Assembly: GCF_031884435.1 (NCBI RefSeq)
Contig: NZ_CP134779.1
Span: forward strand, 3,844,001 to 3,908,000
Direction: 5' to 3'
Length of the DNA: 64,000 nucleotides
DNA from: Bosea sp. 685
GTDB taxonomy: Bacteria; Pseudomonadota; Alphaproteobacteria; Rhizobiales; Beijerinckiaceae
Shown here: positions 43,744 to 51,492 of the stretch, piece by piece
How the letters are laid out: each line of letters opens with the position of its first letter
Numbering within the stretch: position 1 is the stretch's first letter
Program-made: the position numbers and the translations under genes
The notes under the pieces: model-generated
Seen by the model: only the letters and a program-made list of their open reading frames with translations
Database searches by the model: none
Told to the model about the DNA's origin: nothing

Positions 43744-43804
43744 ACTGGAGTTCTTGGAAATCTTGGAGTTCTTGGAGTTCTTGGAGTTTTTGGAGTTTTT
43801 GGAG
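43744..43804. repeat. 9-bp tandem repeat in the leader of the polysaccharide operon
   Basis: Units of CTTGGAGTT, three of them perfect (43762-43770, 43771-43779, 43780-43788), flanked by variants on both sides, about seven units in all. The array lies 42-102 bases upstream of the chain-length gene start, in its leader. Confidence 0.9.
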
Positions 43805-43865
43805 CCCGGTTCGCGCCGCGCGGACCGGGTCGCGAGGCCTGGAAAGATAGGCCGGCCTCGCCAGG

Positions 43866-43966
43866 GCAATTTTCGATCCGATTGGATCGTTCAATTGCTC
43901 TAAGTCTTTGTTTTAACGTGCTTTCTTCGTGCGACCCGGTATCCGCTTCGCTCGGAAACGCTCTAG
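43866..43966. repeat. dispersed palindromic repeat (type B, long form)
   Basis: GCAATTTTCGATCCGATTGG...CAATTGCTCTAA, then TTTGTTTTAACG and GAAACGCTCTAG. It aligns over its whole length with the copy at 49927-50030. Confidence 0.75.
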
Positions 43967-44370
43967 AGGCGATGGGAGCCGCCGACGACACGCGTCTTGC
44001 CCCGCGAACTCGCCTCGCCTCTCGCACCAAGGGGCAGAACAAGGCATGCGGCCGCGATCGCGGCCCTATGCCCCCCCGGATCCGCAGATTTTTTGTGATC
44101 TCACCCATGGGTTGATGTAACCTCCGGTAGGCAAAGTTATGCAACCTATGATATCTATGGTAACTAAAAATTAACCTTAACGAGCAGGCGCAATGCAGCG
44201 TATAAGATCGAATCACGAATTCTAAACTAAGTACTGCCATAATACATCGTTATAGAAACAGCCCGTTTCTCGAACGCGACCATTCGAACAAGTATCTGCG
44301 CGCAAGGCGTTCTACTCGACTCTTGATTGTAAAACTCAACCCATGCTTTCAGCGTCAACAGGGGTTCTTC
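43967..44370. other. AT-richer divergent promoter region of the polysaccharide locus
   Basis: From about 44100 to 44340 the sequence is clearly less GC-rich than its surroundings (for example ATGATATCTATGGTAACTAA and AACTAAGTACTGCCATAATA). It separates the chain-length operon (left) from the flippase gene (right) and must hold at least the flippase promoter. No gene is seen. Confidence 0.5.
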
Positions 44371-45696
44371 TTGGCAAAAGGCCTGAAAGATGCCGGCCGG
44401 CGCATCCGGCTCGCCCGTCCAGTCCTCGTCAGCTATTTGCTGTCGAGCGGATCCTTGGCATCGGCCGCCCTGTCACAGCTTGTGACCTTCGCCATCCTGG
44501 CGCGCTCGCTGGGGCCGATCGAGTTCGGGCTCTTCGTGCAGATTTCGGCCGTAACCGCCGTTGCGGTTCAGATTTGCGGCCTCGGCGCCTCCGACTGCCT
44601 GCTTCGCAGGGTCTCGCGCGAGCCCGCAAGCTATAGGAGCCTGCTCGGTCACAACCTTGTTCTGATCGGCCTGAGCGGAGCCGTGCTCGTCATCGGCGGC
44701 GTTGCGGCGATGTCGTCTTGGGCCCGCATCAGTTCCTGGGCCCATATGAGTTCGGGCCCCTCTCTGGACACGCCGACCCTGGCGCTGCTGTTCCTGGGCA
44801 ATGTCGTTGTCGTAAGGGTGATCCTTCTCGTCGAGACCGTATTCCTCGGCCTCGGCAAGGTTGATGCGGCCAATCGCGCGGTCGTCGGCTTCGCTGTTGC
44901 GCGCATGGCCACCGCGGCTCTGGCCTGCATGCTGTTCCAGGTCTCGAGCCTGTCGGAATGGGCGCTCTGGCAGTGCGGCGGGAATCTTCTCTTCGCCCTG
45001 GTCGGAGCCGCATGGCTGCGCCCCCTTGGCCGGCCTCGATTCACGATCCTGCGCGAGGAGCTGCGAGCCGGCATCCTGTTCAGCTCGCAATTCGTGATGC
45101 GCGCCGTGCGCTCGAATGTCGACCTGCTCGTGATCGGCCTCTTCACCCCGATCGAGACGGTGGGAAGCTACGGCGTGGCCAGGCGGATCATAGACAGCAG
45201 CTATCTCTCGATCGATGCCCTGAACCGGCTGCTCTACCCGCGCCTTGCCAGGGAGAGCCGCGATGGCCTGCATCTCGCCTGGCCCATGGCAAAACGGGCT
45301 CTGATCGCGGCGCTTGCGCTCAGCGTGACGACATTCCTCATCCTGTTCATGCTGGCGCCCAAGCTTCCGGCGCTGTTTGGCCGCGACTATCACGATCTTT
45401 CGTTCTTCGTGCGCTGCCTTTCCGGCACCATCGTCCTCATCGGCGCCTGGGCGGCCGCGATCGACCTGCTCGGCGCGTCGGGGCGGCAGGGCGCGCGGGC
45501 CTGGATCCTGAACGGAGCCAACCTGCTGGGCAGCGCCCTCCTCGCGGTGGCGACCTGGCTCGCCGCACCGATCGGCACCTTCATTGCGCTTTACGTGATC
45601 GACGGCGCCATCGTTGTGGCCGCCTGGCTCGTGCTGCTCCGGCTCGTGCGGCGCAGCCGCTTGCAAGCGCAGGAGCTCGGCCGGGCAAGTCCCTAG
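44371..45696 (+). CDS. polysaccharide flippase (MATE/MOP-type Wzx-like)
   Basis: A protein of about 441 residues with 12-14 membrane helices of the polysaccharide transport family (SYLLSSGSLASAALSQLVTFAILARSLGPIEFGLFVQ at the N-terminus, then RSNVDLLVIGLFTPIETVGSYGVARRI). It moves lipid-linked repeat units across the inner membrane. No ATG fits; a TTG at 44371 preceded by AGGGG at 6 bases looks best, and another TTG at 44323 would add 16 residues. It is divergent from the operon with the ligase and glycosyltransferases. Confidence 0.82.
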   Translation: MAKGLKDAGRRIRLARPVLVSYLLSSGSLASAALSQLVTFAILARSLGPIEFGLFVQISAVTAVAVQICGLGASDCLLRRVSREPASYRSLLGHNLVLIGLSGAVLVIGGVAAMSSWARISSWAHMSSGPSLDTPTLALLFLGNVVVVRVILLVETVFLGLGKVDAANRAVVGFAVARMATAALACMLFQVSSLSEWALWQCGGNLLFALVGAAWLRPLGRPRFTILREELRAGILFSSQFVMRAVRSNVDLLVIGLFTPIETVGSYGVARRIIDSSYLSIDALNRLLYPRLARESRDGLHLAWPMAKRALIAALALSVTTFLILFMLAPKLPALFGRDYHDLSFFVRCLSGTIVLIGAWAAAIDLLGASGRQGARAWILNGANLLGSALLAVATWLAAPIGTFIALYVIDGAIVVAAWLVLLRLVRRSRLQAQELGRASP

Positions 45697-45724
45697 AGCT
45701 AGGTGCTCATTCTCGCAAACGCCG

Positions 45725-45831
45725 CGTCATCCTGGACAAGCGGCGAAGCCGCGCAGCTCCGGGATCCATCGGAGGGCTCCGCAGCCCTCCGATGGATCCC
45801 GGGCCTCCGCTTCGCTACGCCCAGGATGACG
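45725..45831. repeat. intact palindromic intergenic repeat (type A)
   Basis: Outer arms CGTCATCCTGG (45725-45735) and CCAGGATGACG (45821-45831); inner 20-bp perfect arms 45759-45778 and 45783-45802, containing GGGATCC and GGATCCC. It is the intact counterpart of the truncated copy next to the IS110 element. It lies between convergent genes. Confidence 0.8.
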
Positions 45832-45883
45832 GCGCGGTTCCGAGCATAAACAGCGTGCTGGCGCATGCTGCTGCAGAAGCCTG

Positions 45884-46879
45884 CTAAATATCCTTGACGA
45901 TCCGGCTCTCGATCCAGGCTTCCGGGGCTTTGCGCGCCTGGAAGAAACCGAGCGGCAATGCGGCGGCGTGGAACAGCCAGGCGACGACAGCATAGAGGCC
46001 CAATGACAGGCTCCGCTGCCGGAGGCTCATCACGCCGACGATACCGGCTGTCAGGACAGCGTCGATCGCAAGTCCTAAGGTCAGGCTCGGCAGCACGAGC
46101 GGCAGCGCGATCATGGCGGCCAGCCAGAGATAGACGATGACCCAGAGCTTCAGCTCGGGCAGGTCCTGGACCAGTTGCCGCCAGTGCGGCTTGCCGAGCG
46201 CCCCGCGCAGCAACTCTCCGATCCCGCGCAGATAGCCTGACTTCCAGCGCCGCACGAGCAGCGTGTAGGCGTTGAGCGCATGTCCGAAATGACGGACGAA
46301 ACGGCGGTCGAGACGATGCAGGGTCCAGCCCCGCGCCCGCAATCTCATGCCCAGGTCGAATTCCTCATAGCCGTGCAGATTGCGATCCGAGAGATAGCCG
46401 GCCTGCTCGACCGCCTCCCTGCGATAAAGGCCGCCGCCATTCATGCGGTCGATCGGCCCAATCCGATTCTCCGGCGACGCCCTGCGCTCGCGCCGCACAT
46501 ATTCGAGGCTGGTCTGGTTCATCTCCTCGACATGGCCCGTCACGCCGGCGGCACGGGGATTGGCCGAGAGGTAGGCAAGAGCCTCGGGCAGGAAGCCGGG
46601 ATCGAGCAGCATGTCGCCGTCCATCAGGCAGATGAACGGCTCGCGGCTGTGCTGGAAGCCGAGTTGGGGACCGATTCCGCAGCTCGGGGAGATGGTCGGT
46701 TCGAGCTGGACGACACGGACGGGATAGTTTTCGGCAATAGCGAGCGTGCGATCGCGCGAGCCGCCATCGGCCACGGTGATCTCGCCGCCGATCCCTTCGA
46801 GCGCCGCCAATACGCTCTCAACGGCGGCGCCAATTCTCGCCTCCTCGTTCAGTGTCTTAAGAATAACCGATACCGTCAT
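45884..46879 (-). CDS. glycosyltransferase family 2, membrane-associated
   Basis: A 331-residue GT-A enzyme. SVILKTLNEEARIG starts the fold, VADGGSRDRT is the first Asp motif, LMDGDM the metal-binding DxD-like motif, and GYEEFDLGMRLRARGW the ED motif. Two or three membrane helices lie at about 240-320, so it works at the inner membrane with the exopolysaccharide locus. It converges on the flippase gene. Confidence 0.88.
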   Translation of the reverse strand: MTVSVILKTLNEEARIGAAVESVLAALEGIGGEITVADGGSRDRTLAIAENYPVRVVQLEPTISPSCGIGPQLGFQHSREPFICLMDGDMLLDPGFLPEALAYLSANPRAAGVTGHVEEMNQTSLEYVRRERRASPENRIGPIDRMNGGGLYRREAVEQAGYLSDRNLHGYEEFDLGMRLRARGWTLHRLDRRFVRHFGHALNAYTLLVRRWKSGYLRGIGELLRGALGKPHWRQLVQDLPELKLWVIVYLWLAAMIALPLVLPSLTLGLAIDAVLTAGIVGVMSLRQRSLSLGLYAVVAWLFHAAALPLGFFQARKAPEAWIESRIVKDI

Positions 46880-46892
46880 CGCGTCCGCCCTA

Positions 46893-46940
46893 GATCACGT
46901 CGCATTCGGACGGAATCGTCCGAATGCGAAAAACGTGATC
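46893..46940. repeat. dispersed inverted repeat related to 1918-1961
   Basis: GATCACGT (46893-46900) pairs with ACGTGATC (46933-46940) around TTCGGACGG and CGTCCGAA. The copy at 1918-1961 has the same outline (GATCACG-CCGCAT...TGGACGGA...TCCGAATGCG). Confidence 0.55.
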
Positions 46941-46954
46941 GATTCCTAAAGTCT

Positions 46955-47005
46955 AGAGCATTGCTCACGCGAAAAACCGGCATCCACTTTTTCGCGCAAT
47001 GCTCT
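46955..47005. repeat. dispersed palindromic repeat (type B, short form)
   Basis: AGAGCATTGC and GCAATGCTCT arms around the AAAAACCGG core, nearly identical to 7381-7431. Its right end overlaps the TAG stop of the acetyltransferase-like gene. Confidence 0.8.
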
Positions 47006-48176
47006 AATCGAAATCGGTGAGAAGCCGGCTCCAGTCCTCGCCGGCGAGGCCGCCGATATAGATCTCGCCGCGCGCGACGGCCTCGTTGATCTCGGGAATC
47101 TTCGTCAGCGCAAAGGTGAAGGCCCGATGCCGGAAGATGAGCCAGCGCTGCAGGGAGAGCCCGATCATCAAGGCGGACTGCGCCCGGCCGCGCGCTTCGA
47201 CATGGCCGGTGTCGTCGAGATGGCGAAACATCGCGTCCAGGACGGTGGGCTCCTGACCGGGCAGCGACAGGACATTGAGGACATGCGCGGTTCGACCCGG
47301 CGCCGCGTAATAAACGAAGCAGCCGATGATCGCGTCGGTGCGGTCGAGGACGGCGCGGATCGTGAACGCTCCGAGCCGGGTGTTCTGCGCAGCCAGTGAA
47401 ACCACCCAGGAGAGCTCCTCCTCTGTCCAGAGGGGCCGCACCGCGTAGTGGGCGACGAGCAGCGGCGCCTGCAAGAGGAAGCTTGGAACAGGCATCTCAA
47501 CGACGCGCGCAGCGCCGGCTTGCTCAGCCTCCCGTCTCGGCAGCAGGCGACGCAGCAGGCTGTCGAAAGGGCGCGCGAAAGCGGATAGGCCAAGAACAAG
47601 CTTGCTGCCAAAAACCTTACTGCCAAGCACTTTGCCGCGCAGAACGCGCTCGCCGAAGCGCAGCGCCAGGGACCTGAAAGGACGGAAGCTGCGCGCCCAT
47701 TCAAGGTTCTGCAAGGGAATCGGCTTGCCCCGGATGGCGAGGAGATGGCTGCTGCTCGTCGGCGAGGCGCTGTCGCAAAAGGCGAAATCGTTGTGCCTGG
47801 GCCGCAAGGCGAGGATGAGTTGCGCGGCTCCGGCGGCGTCTTTGCTGCCGTCAGTCATGAAGACGCCGAGAAGCCTCCCGGGCACGATGTTCCCGCAGGC
47901 GACGAAACGCATCGGCACGGCCAGGAGCGCGCTCCGGATTTGACCGTCCTGCTGCTCGTAGACCTGTGTGCCCGTCGCCTCACTGTAGGAAGGAGACGTC
48001 AGCAACATCGTTCGAAGATAGTCCAGAAGGTCCTCGTCCGGCGGCTTATCGGCTCCTCTGAAGATCTTCAGAAACAACTGAGCGACCGCAGCTATGTCTG
48101 CAGTCCTCATCGGCCTGACTGCGCCCTTGTGCAAAGGGCGCGCTGCGGCGAACGCTTGCGGCTCGAGCTGGTTCAT
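47004..48176 (-). CDS. GNAT-like acetyltransferase protein in the polysaccharide locus
   Basis: A protein of about 390 residues without signal peptide. The start region (VRPMRTADIAAVAQLFLKIFRG) resembles a GNAT fold, and the C-terminal half (HYAVRPLWTEEELSWVV, FTIRAVLDRTDAIIGCFVYY, LSLPGQEPTVLDAMFRHL) looks like a second GNAT-type module. Double-GNAT proteins of this kind occur beside exopolysaccharide genes and may acylate a sugar. ATG 48176 is chosen because sequence upstream of it is Arg-rich and unlike the family. The function is an inference from fold and neighbours. Confidence 0.6.
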   Translation of the reverse strand: MNQLEPQAFAAARPLHKGAVRPMRTADIAAVAQLFLKIFRGADKPPDEDLLDYLRTMLLTSPSYSEATGTQVYEQQDGQIRSALLAVPMRFVACGNIVPGRLLGVFMTDGSKDAAGAAQLILALRPRHNDFAFCDSASPTSSSHLLAIRGKPIPLQNLEWARSFRPFRSLALRFGERVLRGKVLGSKVFGSKLVLGLSAFARPFDSLLRRLLPRREAEQAGAARVVEMPVPSFLLQAPLLVAHYAVRPLWTEEELSWVVSLAAQNTRLGAFTIRAVLDRTDAIIGCFVYYAAPGRTAHVLNVLSLPGQEPTVLDAMFRHLDDTGHVEARGRAQSALMIGLSLQRWLIFRHRAFTFALTKIPEINEAVARGEIYIGGLAGEDWSRLLTDFD

Positions 48177-48407
48177 AACAGCCTCTAGGACCCGATCGTC
48201 AGAATCGGGCCGCGAAACAGGGGCGATGCGAGAGCGCGGCGACCGGACATCGTAGCCTACCTCATCGTGGAGCCGGTGCTTCTGCACTCGGACGAACCGG
48301 AGAAGCCATCTCCGATTGAGAGAGCCATCCCGCACGTTTCAACTTATGCGCTCAAAATCGTAAGCGACGCGTAAAGCGAGAATGAGGGTGCTTGGGCTTT
48401 GAACCAC

Positions 48408-48478
48408 GCCGTCATCCCGGGCTTGACCCCAAGAATCCCGACGAGGAGATGCTCGGGTCAAGCCCGAGCATGACGGCG
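48408..48478. repeat. palindromic intergenic repeat (type A, short form)
   Basis: CGCCGTCAT (48408-48416) and ATGACGGCG (48470-48478) are exact reverse complements; inner arms GGGCTTGACCC and GGGTCAAGCCC pair as well. Confidence 0.75.
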
Positions 48479-48482
48479 CGGG

Positions 48483-48658
48483 CGCGCGCTTTCCCTTCTC
48501 CCCTGGCGGGAGAAGGTGGCTCGGCGCAGCCGAGACGGATGAGGGGGCGCTGTGAGCTTTCCACCTGGCCGAACACGACGCTAACCGGATAGGGCACGGC
48601 GCCCCCTCATCCGGCGCTGCGCGCCACCTTCTCCCGCCAGGGGAGAAGGGAAGCGCGC
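48483..48658. repeat. long inverted repeat with CTCCCCTGGCGGGAGAAGG arms
   Basis: The left arm (48483-48520, CCCTTCTCCCCTGGCGGGAG) pairs with the right arm (48623-48658, CTCCCGCCAGGGGAGAAGGG). A second inner pairing joins GGATGAGGGGGCGC and GCGCCCCCTCATCC. The 100-base centre is non-coding. Confidence 0.8.
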
Positions 48659-48879
48659 GTCATTCTCGGGCGGAGCTCTCGGGTCCGGCCTTTGGCCGGC
48701 CAAAAGACAGGCTCCGCGAAGACCCGAAAATCTCAGGCGCGAGAAAGCTCTGGCAAAGGGAGGCTCGCTCGGCACGTCATGCTTCATGGGTTCCGGGCCC
48801 ATAGTCTCTCGCGTCATTGGCTGCGCCACGTCCCGGAATGACGGCAGCGAACAACGCCGTCGCTCAGCGCTGAACGCCG

Positions 48880-49878
48880 TCAGTAACGCTGGAACATCCC
48901 CTCGATCTCGTTGACGTCATTCGATCGCGTCAGCGCGAGCGCCAGCAGGATTCGCGCCTTCTGCGGGGTCAGGTCATCGGCACTGAGGAAGCCGCTTTTT
49001 GCAAGCGTGCTGGTCCCGGGGACACGCCCGCTGCCTGATCGCGTCGATTGGACGATGATGATGCCGTTCGCGGCAGCCTCGCCTAGCGCGGCCTTCTCCG
49101 CCTGAGTGGTTGCTCCGGGCGCGAAACCCGCCGAGACGATGCCTCTGGCTCCGGCCGCGATCGCGGCACGGGCCAGTACATCGTCCCCGCCGACATAGGC
49201 ATAGAGGATGTCGACGCGCGGCAAGGCCTCGATATGCTCGACGTCAAATTCCGCATCGGGCGCGTGTGCGCGCAAGGGGCGGCGGTAAAATACGATCCGG
49301 TCCGAATCCACCTGCCCCAGAAGTCCATGGACGGGGGACTGGAAGGCTTGCACGCGGGAGGTCGCGCATTTCGTCACGTCCCTGGCCGAATGGATCTCCT
49401 CGTTCAGGACGACGAGGACGCCGAGACCGATAGCGTCCGGGCAGGCCGCGACGCGGATGCCATTTCGCAGGTTCAGCGCGCCATCGCTCGACAGGCCGTT
49501 CGACGGGCGCATGGACCCGACGAGGACGACCGGGATCCTCACTTTGACAGTGAGATTGAGGACATACGCCGTCTCTTCCAGGGTCGAGGTGCCATGCGTG
49601 ATCACGATCCCCGACAGCTCCGGATCGTCCGCGACAAGCCTGGCGCAGAGCTGGGCAAGCTCGCGCCATTCCGCGAAGCCGATGCGCGTGCTCGGCACGG
49701 CGCTGAACGGAACCGCATAACAGACGGGGTCATCGTCCCGGCGGGGCAAGGCTTCCAGCAATTGCCCGGCATCGAGGATGACGCCGTTGGCATCGTAATC
49801 ATGGAGGTCGAAGACATCCCGTCCGACCGCACCGATCGTGCCCCCCGTGCCGATAACCGCGACCCGCCCGCTGCCCAT
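48880..49878 (-). CDS. L-asparaginase-family amidohydrolase with an altered active-site residue
   Basis: A 332-residue asparaginase/glutaminase-family enzyme that would release ammonia from L-asparagine. The nucleophile Thr14 is in GTGGTIG, the second Thr97 in HGTSTLEETA, and Lys170 in DVTKCATSRVQAF. In the E. coli type II enzyme the residue after the second Thr is the catalytic Asp90; here it is Ser98. There is no signal peptide, so it is cytoplasmic unlike AnsB. It stands alone between repeats. It could be an asparaginase with changed kinetics or act on a related amide. Confidence 0.82.
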   Translation of the reverse strand: MGSGRVAVIGTGGTIGAVGRDVFDLHDYDANGVILDAGQLLEALPRRDDDPVCYAVPFSAVPSTRIGFAEWRELAQLCARLVADDPELSGIVITHGTSTLEETAYVLNLTVKVRIPVVLVGSMRPSNGLSSDGALNLRNGIRVAACPDAIGLGVLVVLNEEIHSARDVTKCATSRVQAFQSPVHGLLGQVDSDRIVFYRRPLRAHAPDAEFDVEHIEALPRVDILYAYVGGDDVLARAAIAAGARGIVSAGFAPGATTQAEKAALGEAAANGIIIVQSTRSGSGRVPGTSTLAKSGFLSADDLTPQKARILLALALTRSNDVNEIEGMFQRY

Positions 49879-49926
49879 GCGCTTATCCCACTCCGCTCAA
49901 TTGCCGAATCTTCGATCGCTGAATCT

Positions 49927-50030
49927 AGAGCAATTTCCGATCCAGTTGGATCGTTCAATTGCTCTAGCTCTTTGTTCTAACGCGCTTTCCTGGCGCGAAC
50001 CGATATCCACTTCGCTCGAAAACGCTCTAG
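49927..50030. repeat. dispersed palindromic repeat (type B, long form)
   Basis: AGAGCAATTTCCGATCC...CAATTGCTCTAG, then TTTGTTCTAACGCGC and GAAAACGCTCTAG. It is full-length similar to 43866-43966, and its end supplies the TAG stop (50027-50029) of the small gene on the minus strand. Confidence 0.75.
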
Positions 50031-50206
50031 CGAAGCTTGGCGATCCCGATGCCGTCGAGTTTGGCGCGGTCCTTGATGGATTCCTCGCTGCGGGTCATCG
50101 CCTTCGAAATCGCCTTCAGCGCCATGCCCTTCCCTGCGAGCAATTTCAGCTTCTGGAGTTCCTCTTGGGTCCAGGGTTGGCGATGCCGTTCAAATCGCTC
50201 GGCCAT
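50027..50206 (-). CDS. small helical protein with SANT/Myb-like pattern
   Basis: A 59-residue protein. The segment PWTQEELQKLKLLAGKGMALKAISKAMTRSEESIKDRAKLDGI has the helix-turn pattern of a Myb/SANT-like DNA-binding domain (WT-EE-L, KAISKAMTRSEESI). The ATG at 50206 follows AGGAG by 7 bases, a strong start. Such small proteins are common and uncharacterised in Hyphomicrobiales. It could be a nucleoid or regulatory protein; function unknown. Confidence 0.7.
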   Translation of the reverse strand: MAERFERHRQPWTQEELQKLKLLAGKGMALKAISKAMTRSEESIKDRAKLDGIGIAKLR

Positions 50207-50362
50207 GATCTGCTCCTGCTCCGCCGGGACATCGCCGGCATTCGCGCTGTCTATAGCAGTGCTGGCGCCGCATGAGGCCGCAGATTTCGGTGGCTGCCGG
50301 CCCATCCGGGCGCTCAGTGACATGAACTGCCACCGGCTCAACTCCGGCAAGCTGAGATTCGT

Positions 50363-50821
50363 TCACCGCGATAGCAGAACCAGATCCGAACGCAGATGGG
50401 CCGGATCTGACAATTCGGCTTCGATCGCCGCGTGGTGCTCCTTCCAGATCGGCACGGCCTCGGTCAGCACGGCTCTGCCGGCCGGCGTCAGAGACAGCAG
50501 GCGGATCCGCCGGTCCGCTCCATCATGGCTGGTCGCGACGAGCTCGCGGCGCTCCAGCGGCTTGAGGTTTGCGGTCAGCGTCGTCCGGTCCATCGCCAGC
50601 AAGCTGGCGACAGTGCCGAGGCTCGGCGGCTTGGGACGGTTCAGCGACATCAGGAGCGAGAATTGGCCGCTGCTGATGCTGACAGGCTTCAGCGCCAGAT
50701 CGAAGCGCCGCGCCAGCGCACGGGCCGCCCGTTGTGCGTGAAGGCACAGGCAGGCATCGCGCACCAGGAGCGTCGTTGCGAAGGAGGGTTCGGTTTCGGG
50801 CTGCATCAGGCGGGTTGACAT
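50363..50821 (-). CDS. MarR-family transcriptional regulator
   Basis: A 152-residue winged-helix regulator. The DNA-binding part is about residues 55-120 (SLGTVASLLAMDRTTLTANLKPLERRELVATSHDGADRRIRLLSLTPAG), with dimerisation helices at both ends. ATG 50821 is preferred to 50953. It is divergent from the VOC-MFS-VOC genes and 16 bases from a perfect palindrome, which is probably its operator. It is clearly paralogous to the MarR gene at 54680-55117. Ligand unknown. Confidence 0.88.
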   Translation of the reverse strand: MSTRLMQPETEPSFATTLLVRDACLCLHAQRAARALARRFDLALKPVSISSGQFSLLMSLNRPKPPSLGTVASLLAMDRTTLTANLKPLERRELVATSHDGADRRIRLLSLTPAGRAVLTEAVPIWKEHHAAIEAELSDPAHLRSDLVLLSR

Positions 50822-50836
50822 CGGGATACCATATAG

Positions 50837-50848
50837 GTTGATATCAAC
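50837..50848. promoter_or_regulatory. 12-bp palindrome GTTGATATCAAC, probable MarR operator
   Basis: A perfect palindrome 16 bases upstream of the MarR start and about 120 bases before the VOC gene, in a locally AT-rich segment (ATATAGGTTGATATCAACTA). Size and position fit MarR-family sites that repress both the regulator and the divergent genes. Confidence 0.6.
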
Positions 50849-50967
50849 TAAATAAAGTGAGCATCGATCGATGCCCGTGCCGATCCGCAGCAACGCTCGG
50901 ATTGAACCGGGCTCGATCGGACCAGGCCTCGGATCGAACAGGGGCTGGATCAAACAGGGAGAAGACC

Positions 50968-51411
50968 ATGAAGATCGTGACCAGCTTGAGCTTTCAGGGA
51001 CAATGCCGCGAGGCCTTCGAATTCTACGCGACGGTTCTCGGCGGCAAGATCACCGCCGCATTTCCTTATGGCGACGCACCTCCCGGCATGCCGATCACCG
51101 ACGAGAGGTATAAGAGCTGGCTGATGCATTGCTGGCTGGAGGTCGGCGATCAGGCGCTGATGGGGGCCGATATGGATGCCGCCTGGGCGCCCAACATCGA
51201 AAAGCCGAAGAACGGCTTCGACGTCACCCTGCACAGCACGGACAGGGCCCAAGGCCAGCGCTGGTTCGAGCAGCTCTCGGCGGGCGGCAAGGCGGTCATG
51301 CCTTTCGGCGAGACCTTCTGGTCACCGGGCTTCGGCTCGCTGATCGACAAGTTCGGCATCCCATGGATGGTCAACACCATTCCGTCCGCCGATTGGAAGC
51401 CGCAGGGCTGA
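50968..51411 (+). CDS. VOC-superfamily protein (PhnB / glyoxalase-like)
   Basis: A 147-residue protein. The N-terminal segment (SFQGQCREAFEFYATVLGGKI) and the end (WSPGFGSLIDKFGIPWMVN) are typical of the PhnB/YjdN group of the vicinal oxygen chelate fold. GGAGA 6 bases before the ATG supports the start at 50968. It is the first gene after the divergent MarR. Members can be resistance or dioxygenase-like proteins; the activity is unknown. Confidence 0.85.
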   Translation: MKIVTSLSFQGQCREAFEFYATVLGGKITAAFPYGDAPPGMPITDERYKSWLMHCWLEVGDQALMGADMDAAWAPNIEKPKNGFDVTLHSTDRAQGQRWFEQLSAGGKAVMPFGETFWSPGFGSLIDKFGIPWMVNTIPSADWKPQG

Positions 51412-51492
51412 CGCATGCGGCAGGCGCGGCTCGGCCAGGGCCGACGCTTGCCGCCAGGGGCGATCCGTTATCGCTCTAGCCAGGAGATCAGC

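Larger units (their letters stand above)
48177..48879. other. 703-base intergenic region filled with palindromic repeats
   Basis: Contains two repeat elements (48408-48478 and 48483-48658). The rest, including 48660-48870, has no convincing gene on either strand. The upstream region of the acetyltransferase-like gene (48180-48400) should hold its promoter. Confidence 0.6.

Noticed and set aside
43744..43804. CRISPR-like array
   Set aside because: The 9-bp units are directly adjacent with no spacers; it is a simple tandem repeat.
43703..43894. Longer N-terminus for the chain-length protein
   Set aside because: The upstream ATG lies in a dispersed repeat and the added residues come from a 9-bp tandem repeat; the protein family begins after 43702.
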